Assembly: GCF_030253575.1 (NCBI RefSeq)
Contig: NC_080568.1
Span: 23,831,501 to 23,895,500, forward strand
Direction: 5' to 3'
Length of the DNA stretch: 64,000 bases
Source of the DNA: Rhododendron vialii
Lineage: Eukaryota; Streptophyta; Magnoliopsida; Ericales; Ericaceae
In this document: positions 48,101 through 59,128 of the stretch, one piece after another
Layout of the letters: each line of letters opens with the position of its first letter
How positions within the stretch are numbered: the stretch's first letter is position 1
The notes under the pieces: generated by a model
The model's database searches: none
What the model saw: only the letters and a program-made list of their open reading frames with translations
What the model was told of the DNA's origin: nothing
Program-made: the position numbers and the translations under genes

Positions 48101-51065
48101 GAATGATTCTACAAGCAAATAAAATTAGGGAGAGAAAAAAATACAAACTTACCTAAAAAGTGCAGCAAACATGGTATTAACAGCACCCAAACTCGAGAGA
48201 TCTAGCTCCAAGTCTTGGCTTTCTGACTCAACAGCCTAAGCATAGGACAAAAATGTCATATTCATCTATCTTCAGATTAAACTACTAAAAGAAATGCTAA
48301 AACTAAATGTAAAACCAGAACTAATTTCGAATAAGAAATAACTGGAATATAAAAGAAGTTTCAAAAAAGGCACGGATAGAGAGACACAGTGGAAACAACA
48401 AAAATAACACTCTTGAATCCCAAACAGTAACCCTTTTATGTATTCCTGCATATCTTACCTCAAACCCTGCAGTGTCATATTGACGCCGTTTGTCTGGATC
48501 AGACAAAATATTATAGGAGAAAGTGACCTCCTGAAACATATCAGCTGCTTGGGGGTCGTTTGCATTCTTGTCAGGATGGTACCTGAAATTATACAATATC
48601 AGGACCATAAAGGTTTTTCCTGCCCACCAATAAATGACATCCCTCTGCATGTGTTTGCATGCTTCTCCAACAAATGTAAGAAGTACAACTTTCCATCTCA
48701 ACAAAACAACCTAAGAGACAAAACTACAACTCAACAAAGTTGGAACAATTGATCTAAGGGAAATGAACAACACTTTCACTGCAAAACAATTCCCTCAAAC
48801 TAAATAATTAAGGTCCCATAGGGAGAGGTTTGGTGTACACCCTAGTCAATGTAGTCATCAAGGGCGAGAGGCACACTAAGGCGCAAAGGCCCGTTGGGGT
48901 CTAGGCGCGAGGCAAGGGGCTGGCCATATTGAAACAAGGCTCAGCGAGACAAGGAAAAATAGCATACATATAATATACCAATTCTTCAAAAAGTAAACAC
49001 TAAGGCAAAGAATTTTAGATAGTGTAACATTTAAAAAATCCATAAAAACATCTACCAAATGTCATGATAGTCAACAATTCTTGGATAGACAAACTAAAAG
49101 GTCAAAATTCAACAAAATAAAAACAAACACCAACAAAATGATATACTAGCAACTAATTATCTTGCTTGCACTTTGATTCATCCTAAAAAGGACTAACTAA
49201 TCTTCCTAAACATAAACCCCAAGTGAATCCAAATCTTCTTCATCTTCATCAATGAATTTGGATCCATTCACATCTTCCTTGTCTTCTATCTCTTCAGAAT
49301 TTGCCTCTTCTTCATCTGCCAATTGAAGAAGAAGTACCTGGTAATCAACCAAGAGAGGAAGGAGCATCCAAGAAATCGACTTCACTTAAGAGATTGAGAT
49401 AGATGAGATTCCAAAACTGTATTCAGTAGTTCAATTGTCTACTAGTAGGCAGATCTTTTAACCCCAAATTTAGTTCGAGGCAATTGACAAAGCCCACATG
49501 CCTACGATCAAAATTTCTACGGTTGTTACCGAAATGTTTCAGATCTAACCCAAAATCAAAAAAGGCTCACACCCCATCACCTCATCTCAAGAGCGCCTTG
49601 CTCACCAAGGCCGGGTGTTCTCCCTTGCTTTGCCTCGCAGGGTTTCTATAGTATCGTTTCTGATTACAGTGTGCCCCTCGGTTTCTCAGGGGGTCCCATT
49701 TTGGACACCTCAAGTGATGTTATTGGGGTCACCCAGAGTAGGGTAGTAGAGGACACATCTTCTGTTGGTTATGCCTTATTGGTTGAACCCACAAACTGAT
49801 CGATTTGGAGTCTTCCGACTCACTACTCAGGCTTCGGGAAGCGATTCCTAGGCTTGTCCACAATCGCTTCCCATTAAGCGCCGGGCCACAAAGTTGGTCC
49901 TCTCATGCCTCAGTCGGGCAACCACGAGGGTCTGCGGCTCAAATACAGACGCCTTCGGTCACCACCATTAGGCTATTTCACAACTCGTTCACATCTTGCC
50001 TCGGTAGGTTGGCCATCAAGCATATATCGCTTCAGCTGGCAGCCGGCTTATCACTAGGTGTTTGAGGCTTGTCTGGTCAGCCCCACTAACCATTTTTTAC
50101 AGGCATTTGACTAGGACATGCCTAGTGTTTTGATAATTTGTCTGGACTGTTGACCTAGTTGATATACTAGGGCCCATAAGTATTTCTAATAACCTAACCC
50201 GAAGCAGGGGGTACAAGGACAAATAACATATTTTACGTGAAGGAAACGAAATTGGATACAATGTTGGAAACAGAAAGTAGAACTTCTCAAATTATGTCAT
50301 CCACAAAAACCCAAAATTGGAGAAATCCAAGCTTGTTGGACGTGATTATGGGCCATCTATGCTCAATTCCTGACAAATAAAAATGCCTCGTGAATTTGAA
50401 ACTGTGTTCATTCCCTCACTGGTGTCCGATCTCGCCATCCAAGTGAACTCACAACCCCAAAAGGCGCCTAATATCTTTGGTGCACAGGTAGTATATGCAG
50501 AAAAAAGGAGCAAACAAATCCTACCAAGAGGGGTGCCTGGTGCCTAGAGGCCGACTAACTACCTAGGCAGCCGTCGGCGCCTAGGCAGGGGTCCAAAGCC
50601 TCGATAAAAATCATCCTATGCGCCGACTAGTCAGCGCCTAGACCGATTTTTAGAATAGAGCTAATTTATGCTATTTTCCTCGGATATTCACCCAAAGAAT
50701 GAAAATTTTAAATTCGAAAATGGCCTAGGAACAATAACTGCGCACCAAGATCGTCGATAAAAATAAAAAATAAAACTGCGCATTAAAATCCTAAACCCTG
50801 AATCACCGACACATACATAACCGCAGAACCAAGCACAAGCAAACAAAAAACTTCAACGTGAATAGCGCAAGAAAACCAATTGCATATACGAAGTAGGAAA
50901 CGTGGAAAATGACCCAAGAACAACGTACTTGAGAGCCAATTTGCGATAAGCGCTTTTGATTTCCTGATCCGTAGAGCTCCTCCCGACGCCGAGGACCTCG
51001 TAAGGGTCGCGCCGAAGCTGCTTCGCCGCGTCGTTCTTGTCCGACTTCGACCGGTGAGCCGGCAT
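42114..51065 (-). CDS. ARL1: DnaJ protein, ARG1-LIKE 1 (dnaJ 16) type
   Basis: Eleven exons (51065-50929, 48582-48459, 48235-48153, 48030-47919, 44691-44587, 43663-43613, 43204-43115, 43011-42903, 42800-42652, 42510-42457, 42332-42114) agree in phase and give 410 aa. J domain about residues 19-84 with H48-P49-D50 in '[11 protein letters not shown]'. Then the family-specific middle ('[18 protein letters not shown]', '[20 protein letters not shown]', '[13 protein letters not shown]', '[18 protein letters not shown]'), a Glu/Lys coiled coil (about 285-345) and a basic Ser/Lys tail ending 'KVDKRKPC'. ARG1 and its paralogues act in early gravity signalling and auxin redistribution in roots, as membrane-associated co-chaperones. 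The tail and middle look closer to ARL1 than to ARG1 itself. The tail is shorter than I recall for ARL1. Introns of 2.3 and 3.2 kb hold transposon remnants. Confidence 0.92.
45571..46154 (-). mobile_element. Candidate solo LTR (gypsy-like) in a DnaJ intron
   Basis: Bounded by GATGG on both sides (45566-45570 and 46155-46159), starting TGGGTG and ending CAGCCCA, so TGGG...CCCA. On the minus strand it contains CCCTATATAAGGTAC (TATA-like), followed by CATCGGAGTGCCTTCCGG, a block typical of plant Ty3/gypsy LTR ends. The similar GC-rich style continues to about 46340, so the boundaries could be wrong and the duplication a coincidence. Confidence 0.45.
47328..47644. mobile_element. MITE, same family as the one at 34466
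   Basis: Inverted arms share AAAAAATCAGCTCAATCAGATATCRGTA, ATATTTCTTTTATGG-like and ACGGCTCATTTTTCTTAA blocks. The centre is a TAGGGC...GCCCTA hairpin around 47468-47492. The inner block TCAGCTCAATC-GATATC-GTAAG also occurs in the 34466 and 51545 elements. Outer ends and target duplication are not resolved. Lies in DnaJ intron 44692-47918. Confidence 0.7.
48845..49675. mobile_element. Possible hAT-type deletion derivative in DnaJ intron 1
   Basis: The left side has repeated GCGAGGC/AAGGCGC words (CAAGGGCGAGAGGC, AAGGCGCAAAGGC, TAGGCGCGAGGC). In complement the right side has CTGCGAGGCAAAGCAAGG and GCAAGGCGC, giving imperfect inverted ends. On the minus strand at about 49215-49320 an acidic frame '[20 protein letters not shown]' runs to a stop, like the C-terminal tail of a transposase. 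Weak evidence; boundaries approximate. A further AGGCGCC-rich patch lies at 50530-50645. Confidence 0.35.
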
Positions 51066-51268
51066 TTTTCTTTCCGCGGGTGAACCGGAAAACCCTAGAA
51101 ACGACACGACGGAGTTCGAAATCTATCAAGGATTCTTGAAATGTGATAGGGAGTCTGCGAAAGCCGTGATCTTTATGTCGGATAGATGAGGAAGCTCGGT
51201 GTTGGGACGGGAATTGCGAATCCTAGAAGGAGGACTCCGTCGGAACTCCAAGCTGGAGCTTCCGTGTA

Positions 51269-51294
51269 GAGAGAGAGAGAGAGAGAGAGAGAGA
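51269..51294. repeat. GA/CT microsatellite in the DnaJ gene leader
   Basis: Thirteen GA units, about 200 bp upstream of the DnaJ start codon at 51065. On the sense (minus) strand they form a CT run typical of plant 5' leaders or core promoters. Confidence 0.8.
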
Positions 51295-51544
51295 ATCAGG
51301 AGAGAGAAAATCAGAGGGCAACAAATTGGAGGGGAAATTAGGTGGAATTTTGTTTGTTTATTACTGATGATGACTATCCTATCCCTGGCAAATTCAAAAT
51401 GGATTGGGCTCACAACAAGAGCCCCTGCTGTAGCCTGTAGGTATATCATTTCGTGTGCACCAAATTTACATCATGTTCTGATAAAAAAAATAAAAATTAC
51501 ATCATGTTTTGTGGAAGTTATTTTGAGGTTTTATATGATTTATC

Positions 51545-51835
51545 GAAGTTGCTTAATATTCGGAATTTCACATAAATTATTAAAACCACTTAAATTTTTT
51601 AAAATATCTTGTACGAGTCACTGTAAAAAATCAACTCAGTTGAATATTGGTAAGAGCTTGATCAATTCTTTGTCCAATTTCTTGTAAGTAAATTGAGCAT
51701 AGAATCGATCAAGCCTTTACAGATATCTGACTCAGCTAGTTTTTACGAAGATTCTTAAAAAAAAGTGTTTTGAACAAATAAAGCGACTCCGATCATTTGT
51801 GTGAGACACAAAACGCAATGCATATTTACTGTACA
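51545..51835. mobile_element. MITE, third copy of the TCAGCTCAATC family
   Basis: Inverted arms: AAAAAATCAACTCAGTTGAAT then ATTGGTAAGAGCTTGATC on the left; in complement AAACTAGCTGAGTCAGATATC then TGTAAAGGCTTGATC on the right. The outer block AAATGATCGGAGTCGCTTTATTT matches the end of the 34466 element (AAATGATCGG...CATTTTGTTT). Sits 0.5 kb upstream of the DnaJ start codon. Confidence 0.7.
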
Positions 51836-54295
51836 GCAAATGACGTACTCATAGCTTTATTGGTCAAGATAACGTACGCACGCACAGGGCAATTTGCGAT
51901 ATGTCATTAGGGTTGATAGACGAAACAAATTGTTTGAGTTTGAACTTTATTACATACGGAGTAGTAGTAAAAAAAAAAAAGTCGGAACATGTTTTTGAAG
52001 TTAATTAAATTTTCGAACCAAGCTTAAAAAAACAAGTGTTCGACTCATCGGAGTTCGGAGCAGCCTAAAAAGTTCAAGTCCTTTGAGAACGATTCACGCT
52101 CGCTTAAAAGCCGTTTGAGATCGCCAAAAACCATACGCGATACGCCCAAGCTCTGGGGCTGTTTTGGTATTTTAGGAATTTTGAGGGGGAAAAAAGGGTG
52201 GAAAACCGAGGTCGAACAAGATGAGAGGCGTGATCAACAGCGTAATCAATGGCTTGTTTTGACAAAGGTGAGACATTTATATCGTAATCAATGGGACAGA
52301 GACCCGAGACCGAACAAGAAAACTTTCATGACACATTATTATTGTCATGTCATTATCATGATTTTCCAATTATTGTGCCAATGGAATTAATGCCCATGTT
52401 AATTTCATTATGATGCTTTAATTCTTAGGATTGGGACATGCTCTACAGATCCTTGCAACATAATTCAACCTGAGGTAGATAGTTACTTCTCGTATATTTT
52501 TTGGACCGCATCTTCTTTTTTTTCAATTTTTTTTTTTATAATTGGATATCCGGACCAGCTTGCGCACACCTCGACTAATTCTGGAGGCCCTGAAGTTAAC
52601 GACCCGGCATAACTCCCAGTGGCCTCAAGATTTGGAATATTTGACCTCCGTGGGAATGAAATCTGTGATAACACTTGTTGTTTTCTCACAACCACTTAAC
52701 CAAATCCCTTCGGTTGTTTTTTTACCGTATCTTTTAAAAAGATCAGGATTGTCATTTTTCTCTGTTAATTTTCTAAATATTTTCTCTCTCCTAATCTTGT
52801 GTCACAATCTTCTATACTCTAAAATCTTAAATTTGTACTACTATAAAGGTAATGCAAATTGACTTTTTCTAAAAATTACTGTGTTTTTTTTCTGATCCGT
52901 TACCCTTAAAAATTTTATTATAATTTTCTAAACTTCAAAGAGTACCCTAATGGTATCTTACATTCAAGAAGGAATGGTTTTTCGAGTGATGTTATTTGAT
53001 TGATAAGTCACACTAGAATGTTTTGGTTTGAATACCAGAATTATGGTATTTATTTATGTTAAAGAACACACTCGAATTCGCTACTCAAGCTAGTCACCAA
53101 AATGCTTATCTCTTGTTCTTATTTTTTTTCTATCTTGTTAAACCGCCTCTCTTAGATGGTATATGATAAATACGTGATACCCAACGATTGGAATTTTTGG
53201 TACATATTTCAGCTACTTTAATACATTTACTCATTCGATATATTTTCCATGATATCAATACAGTATCTTTTGCACATTAACCACAATTCTAGGAGTGATC
53301 ATAAGCAAACCCTAGTTTATTTTTATTATCAACAAAGTTCTTACTATTTTCCCACTAAAAACGGAAGACAATTTTCCTATTTCTTTGTTTTCCAGGTGAG
53401 CTCCATCTAGTAGGGAATGAATGGAGAAAGAAATTACCCTCTTGTAGATTTTAGATCTTTCTGAAATTTGATTCCAGAGATGACTACTCAGTTAGCTGTG
53501 CGTACCCCGCACTACACGTGTAGTGCGCCTAATTCGACTGTCCATCTCGATAATAGATGGCTCGGATTTTCATCCGAACAATGGACGGCTAGGATTTATA
53601 GGAGCTCGGATTAAATCTGAACCGTCCATGCCGAGATGGATGACTAGATCGGCCGCACTACACGATGTAGTGCGACGGATGTACTACAACCCCTTCCATT
53701 TCGGGAATCTTTGCCATAAAACTAGGTGACATGACAGGGCACCACTGATTCCCAGGGAATCTAGAAGTTTTGTTACTAGTTTTTTTTTTTATAATCGAAA
53801 TATCCAAGTCAGCTTACGGGCGTTTCAATTAATTTTGGGTTCTGAAGTTAACGAATGAACGAACCTTTCAGTGGCTCTAAAGTTTGAAATGTTCGGGGTC
53901 TCTTCATGGAATTAATGCAAACATGTGACCTCTTTGGGACAGCCCTTATTATTGTTAATTTTGGTTGCTTAATATTTTCCATTTTGAGACAACGTGCCCT
54001 GTGAATAACCCACGCAACATAATATTTAGATAAATAGATTGGACACCATTGGATTCATAGAACATCATTGTTTTTTTTTCTTTTCTTTTTTCATTCTCCG
54101 ACTAACTGAGAACTCATAAGTATTCCATTGTTTCTAACCAGAAATTACGACAACAAATTCGGTCTTGAACAACGAAAAATTTTGGTCTCCAAAACCATCC
54201 ATTTTGTCGCTAAAGTAATAGCCACTGAAAAATTTCGTCGCAAGGTTTTGTGTGACCAATTTCCGTCGCAATATTAGACTTTTGTTGTACAAACA
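51836..54295. other. Intergenic, repeat-derived, no gene recognised
   Basis: Contains two diverged direct copies of a CCAGCTTRCG...CTCGACTAATTYTG...CTGAAGTTAACGA unit (about 52540-52680 and 53790-53920). A shorter relative is at about 57166-57200. These belong to a widespread plant repeat. The MITE at 53500-53692 lies between them. No coding region supported. Confidence 0.5.
53500..53692. mobile_element. MITE with perfect palindrome near its end
   Basis: Inverted arms: CGCACTACATCG-type ends on both sides, then CCATCTCGR and GGATTT blocks. Near the left end 53509-53526 is a perfect 18 bp palindrome GCACTACACGTGTAGTGC with CACGTG at its centre. Near the right end 53655-53673 is GCACTACACGATGTAGTGC, the same hairpin with one extra base. 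Confidence 0.75.
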
Positions 54296-54952
54296 TCATA
54301 TCCCACTTCCAGGCCAGCTTTGATTACTGGAATTCAAGCTCAAACCCAATTGAAGATCCAACTTTTTGGATTTTTGCTTCGATCGATCATCAACGTGTGT
54401 AAGGGTGAAACTACAGGACCCACAGCCACCGGAATCTCCACCGTGATCGCATCGACTAAAACGAACCTGTGGCTCCACGAATCGATTAAAATCAGGTGAG
54501 TAAAAGGATTGATCATAAAACCACGGAGTCGAATTCTGGAAACAGAAACTATAGCTGTTTTGAAAAGACTGAAGGTAACAGTTGAGATGGATTTTTCTTG
54601 CTTGAATTAGCTGCAGCCTCTTTTTCTTCAACCTTTCCTTCTTATGAGCATTTTGGTGGCCACCCAATGCCTGCGAATTCGCAAACTCCTTGGCACAGTA
54701 CTCGCACTCGAATTTCTTTTCCTCTGCTTTCCTCTCGGATGTTTTCCCCTCTGGAATTTTCTCATTTCCTGAGGAAACTGCGGTTACCGATGAACTCACA
54801 CTTTCCTCCCCGTCCAAAGATGATTCAACATTTTTGTTTGGGTTCAGATCGAACCCAAATAATCTTAGTTTTTTGTCAGCACGAGAATGGGGATGGGATT
54901 CATTTTTCCCATCCCATGGGAGAAAAAGAAGGTTGGAGACTTCTGTTTCCAT
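54296..54952 (-). CDS. Single C2H2 zinc-finger protein, ZFP5/ZFP6-like, with EAR motif
   Basis: Intronless, 218 aa from the ATG at 54952. The longer frame upstream has no ATG. One plant-type finger at residues 81-105 ('[20 protein letters not shown]' with C83, C86, H99, H103) contains the QALGGH signature. N-terminal to it is '[13 protein letters not shown]' (28-40), a motif shared by the ZFP5/ZFP6/GIS3 group, which controls trichome and root-hair initiation through gibberellin and cytokinin signalling. A basic patch '[11 protein letters not shown]' follows the finger and may serve as nuclear signal. The C-terminus has 'LDLQLGLSL', an EAR-type repression motif. A nuclear transcriptional repressor is the likely role. 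Exact paralogue not assigned. Confidence 0.92.
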   Translation of the reverse strand: METEVSNLLFLPWDGKNESHPHSRADKKLRLFGFDLNPNKNVESSLDGEESVSSSVTAVSSGNEKIPEGKTSERKAEEKKFECEYCAKEFANSQALGGHQNAHKKERLKKKRLQLIQARKIHLNCYLQSFQNSYSFCFQNSTPWFYDQSFYSPDFNRFVEPQVRFSRCDHGGDSGGCGSCSFTLTHVDDRSKQKSKKLDLQLGLSLNSSNQSWPGSGI

Positions 54953-55028
54953 ATATTGGAAAGGAGGAAACAATTAAAAGTGTTTTGTAGCGTTGGTTTT
55001 GGCACAGATCTTTGATTTGCCTCTCTTC

Positions 55029-55036
55029 CTTTTATA
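55029..55036 (-). promoter_or_regulatory. TATA box of the zinc-finger gene
   Basis: TATAAAAG on the minus strand, about 77 bp upstream of the ATG at 54952. It supports this ATG as the start and implies a leader of roughly 45 bp. Confidence 0.7.
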
Positions 55037-56908
55037 GTAAAATCACTGTTGGGTTTTTGGCACTTGGCAGTGCATGACACCTCTAAACAAGAATAGTTAA
55101 ATAATGACCAACAGCATAGTGGTTAATAAACTAATCAAAATTTATTTTTATAATGGGGATTTGAGAAAATATCTGGTGCAGTATTTGTTCAAATATTCTA
55201 GCATCTAAGGGATGCTAGAACACCTCAAATTAACATTTCCAATCAGAGGAGAGTTAATGTACTTATTAACTAGGAAATCCATTGGAATATTATAAGCACT
55301 TTATTAGTGATTAATTAAACGTGCAATAATACTGCCCTAGCAAAGTATTCGATGACAAGCGGTAGCCAGTAGAGAGTACTTCGTTTGGCTAGTTACCATA
55401 ACTGCGGGACACTATATCAATCATGTGAGGTCCGCAATAACTGCATCAAGATCAATAAACAACAATCTAAACAATAGACCCACGCGGAAAATGAATAAAT
55501 TGATAATGAAAAATCCTTCAGAAGAGTGATCATTAATTCTTGTCTTTAAGTAAGATTTGACCCTTAACCTTTCAGTAGAGAATGTTCAAGTGTAGCCAAA
55601 TAGGCTAGCCCTAGCAACCGATTAAGAAATTTTTTGTGTTGTATACCAAAGGTTACCATATTAGCATTCACAATGACCGTGTAACAACAGTTTGTGTTGT
55701 AAGCTCTTGCGTTCGAACTAATGGAACAACATGGACGCCTTAGAGCATCCGCATCTCCCTCATCATACCCCCTCTGCAACTATACTAGCGAGGAAATCAT
55801 GCAAAACTCGCCGGCATCAGACTCTTTATCACCGTCGCTTCCAATCCTTCTCTTTAGACTCTTCCGAAGCCCTTCACTCTCTAATCTTTTCCATCAGTAT
55901 GGTTTCTCTGTAGGGGTGGGGGAGAGGAAGGCGGGGCCCTCCTTGTCACCCTCCTCCCCGATCCTCTAATGACCCCCTCTGACCTTCCAAGTACCATCCT
56001 CCGATGCCCCTGATCTGTTATTCCCCTCACCTTCATCCTTACTTCCTCTCCAATTAAGTTTCATCACCATTTCTCAGTTACGTTTTTTGGAGGTAGCCTG
56101 ACAGTACGCCGCTACCTCGTTTTGTGTATGCTGGGCAAAGCACCTCCGCTCAAGAAAAGTAGTACGATATGTTCTCAAGGTGGGGGCCACAACTCCTTTT
56201 CTCTGAAGATAGATGCCAATCGGTAGAGCTACGATGACTGGAGAAGTGGAGATAGAGACGCTTCTTTTCCCTTAATTTCAGCAAGTGCGCTACTCTGAAA
56301 TCTCAAAAAATCGATACTACAGTATATTGTAATAGAATTAGTCAACAAGTGTTCGAAATTTCCGAAGTTAACCTGCTTGTTATACACTATACACTGGTTA
56401 GTTGGATAAAAATTTGTCACCCACCATAGGAAATCTTCGTTCACATGTATAGGAGTATAACAAACAGGTTAATTAACCTGTAAAAATGTACATTTGGGTG
56501 CCAAGTCCACTTCTCTACAGTAATCAAGTTAGTTGTTCACGTTCACACAAATATTGTGTTGGTGTCAAATTCTGATTATTCAGCACTTTATGTAGCTTCT
56601 TTGTACCTATCCTTCTTCCATAAAACAGAATTAAAAATCAGCTAAGATTTGGGTTTATCTTGACCATGTACGAATGAGTTTAAATAATGAAAAGGGAGAG
56701 TAGCTGCAAAATAAGGTTCTGTTTGGGACTCAAGGAAAAGAAAGGAGAATCAAAAAAAATTCTCTTCTATTGTTTGATTGGAAGAGAAAGAAAGAAGAAA
56801 ATTTAAAACAAAAAATCAAATTTAGTGAATAGTAAATTTTCCCTTGCATTTCCTTTCTCTTTTCTTTTTCTTTCTTTAAGTTCCAAATGGAGCCTAGGAA
56901 TGTAAAAA

Positions 56909-56940
<32 letters not shown>

Positions 56941-58511
56941 GGTAATGCAGTAAGCATATGTGCTAATAAAAGGGTCTTTGATCATTGAGATCTGGGCAAA
57001 TCTTCTTAGAGCCGGAAAACCTATTTTTTATGCCCAAAAGCACAAGTTTATGTGATACAAGTCAGTGGCTATACTTAATCAAAGAGTATGTGTGAGACAG
57101 TTGTTTTAGTTGGACCCCACTTTTGGTAGTCATGGGACATGTCCTTTTTATAACTCAGGCGTCTGGCTAATTTACGTACACCTCGATTAATTATGGGAAT
57201 CAATCCTTTCGCCCACTTGTGGAGCTCTTAGTTTAAGTCAAAGCTCTGTAAGGACTGACTGAAAGGAGTTGATAACATTTGAGAGGTTTTGAACTTACGG
57301 GGACATGTTATAAAACACGAGATTGTGTTTATATATATTCTCATTCTCTTTTAATTAGATCTTGCATTTGTGGACTTCCTACCACCAGTAGATCTCTCAT
57401 TCAAATCAATTCCCACTCCTTTTCACTTGCTTTTTTCAGTCCATTCATATTGCTTTCTTGCTCTAGGAGAAGAATTTCCAAATAAGCATGCTGTATCATC
57501 GATCCATTTTAGTATTTCAACAATTAAGTAGAATAAAATGAGGCAATCTCTCTGGGATATGATTGGATTGTGGTGGCTGGGTTGGTTGGTAGATTTTTTG
57601 ATTCGTTCTCATTTCATATATTAATTTCTATTTAGATTTAGGATCTGGAAGTAGGGTCAGCCACCCCAAAACGACATTCATTTCCGCTTCTTCTTGCTTA
57701 TTTTAGATAATCCCCACAAAGAAATTTCAAATAAAAGTGGAATTGAAAATGTTTTTCTAACAACCCAAAGTAAGCGGATCAAAAAAAAAAAAAAAACCCA
57801 AAGTAAGCACTCACTTCCAAAAAAAGAAGTAAAGCACGACATACACTCTGTTTGTAAATGGGAAACAAGAGCCATTATATTCAATAACAAAAACTACTAA
57901 AAACGACAGGATAAGCTTTCATTACGCAAGAGTTGCCTCACTCTATCCGTCACAAGTCCATATGATCCGATGTAGGAAAAACAAATATTATGTGACTCGA
58001 GACATTTGTGTCCGTGAACCATACACGTAATATTATTGCAACGTATGAATATCTATCTTTGAATGAAATAAAATCTCTTACTGTATGTAATACATTCTGA
58101 CCCGATAATTCAAGGTTTGATTTCAAAAATTGACAAAATATTTACCGATCTACAAATACTCAGCAAAACACCAAAAGAATTTCCGCAAAGTTGTTATGGA
58201 GTAATTAATTGTTTTTTTTTTTTTTTTTAGGTCAAGCGGAATATAAGTAATTAATTGTTGCATTATTGTCTAGATAGATAAATAAAAGTTGGCATATCTC
58301 TCTTTGTTCATTAATTTTAAACATTATAGATCACCCACACACAAAAAACAAAGAAGTGAACTCACCCCTGTAGTACCCTCCTTTCTTACCATAATCAACC
58401 TCAGCATTCACATTCTCTCAATTTCAACGGTAAAATAAATGGCAAACAAATAGTAACTTTGACCGCGACAGAGACAGCATTTGGCAATATACTTTTGTTA
58501 GAAAAAACATA
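55037..58511. other. Intergenic between zinc-finger and SAM genes
   Basis: No gene recognised. It contains a MITE (56714-56895), a GAA trinucleotide repeat next to it (about 56909-56938) and T/A tracts at 57781-57796 and 58211-58229. Frames such as 55721-55969 and 57279-57485 are low-complexity and without family features. Confidence 0.5.
56714..56895. mobile_element. MITE, CTGTTTGGAAC family, second copy
   Basis: Ends TTCTGTTTGGGACTCAAGG and, in complement, GGCTCCATTTGGAACTTAA. Shares with the copy at 26650 the order: end, purine-rich arm, TCTATTGTTTG, AGTGAATAGTAAATTTTCCC, pyrimidine-rich arm, end. Confidence 0.72.
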
Positions 58512-58724
58512 CTCCATCCGTCTAAAATTCTCTGTCTGGTCCGTAAAACGGAGTGTTAAACATAATGCAATTTTTTCAACAAAAAATTCAAACTTTTTTC
58601 ACAAATTAAAAATACTCATCGATATCTAGTAAGTTGTTGAAAAACTTTTAATTTTTTCTTGCAAAAATGGTATTATTTTTAACACTCCGTTTTGCGGACC
58701 GAACAAAGAATTTGGGACGGAGAG
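58512..58724. mobile_element. Stowaway-like MITE
   Basis: Ends CTCCATCCGTCTAAAATTCT and, in complement, CTCTCCGTCCCAAATTCTTT. The arms continue through GGTCCGYAAAACGGAGTGTT, and flanking TA is present on both sides (58510-58511, 58725-58726). It lies about 190 bp beyond the duplicated last exon of the SAM gene. Confidence 0.85.
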
Positions 58725-58912
58725 TATTACAGTTACACCTCAAAATGTAAGAACCAAAGAGCTGATTCATTAGGGGCCAAGATACCGAGGGGATGTGTGA
58801 ACTATATAGCCCAAATTTGAAAAAAAAAACACAAAACACGAAAACTAATCTTGAGAAGATCTTTCCATCCATGACAAGCACAAATGGTCCACATATATTT
58901 TATGTTTATGAA

Positions 58913-59128
58913 GGGAACTTCATCGCTTGGAATGGGGAAGCAGGGCAAGCTGAATTTAGTTCTTTGGACCCCGATATCCAGAAAACTTTTCCTAGAAAAA
59001 CACGGCAGGAGCAAGATGCTGGGAACTTCATCGCTTGGATTGGGGAAGCAGGGCAAGCTGAATTTTCTTCCTTGGACCCTGAAATTCAGAAAACTTTTCT
59101 AAGACAAACATGGCAGGAGCACGATGCT
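58913..59128. repeat. 108 bp tandem duplication covering the last SAM exon
   Basis: 58913-59020 and 59021-59128 are head-to-tail copies (GGGAACTTCATCGCTTGGA ... GGAGCAMGATGCT). On the minus strand each unit contains an intron end, a 3' splice acceptor, the final SAM exon and its stop. The copy met first in transcription (59021-59128) encodes 'GPRKKIQLALLPQSKR' then TGA. The second has a TAA after 'GPKN' and a changed acceptor (TCGGG instead of TTCAG), so it looks non-functional. Confidence 0.93.

Noticed and set aside
24098..51065. Auxin-related gene cluster (ILR1-like hydrolase and ARG1-like DnaJ)
   Set aside because: The genes are separated by a peroxidase and 14 kb of repeats and belong to unrelated dispersed families. 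Proximity alone is not evidence of a functional cluster.
54598..54990. 130-residue frame antisense to the zinc-finger gene
   Set aside because: Lies opposite a well-supported coding exon and has no family features.
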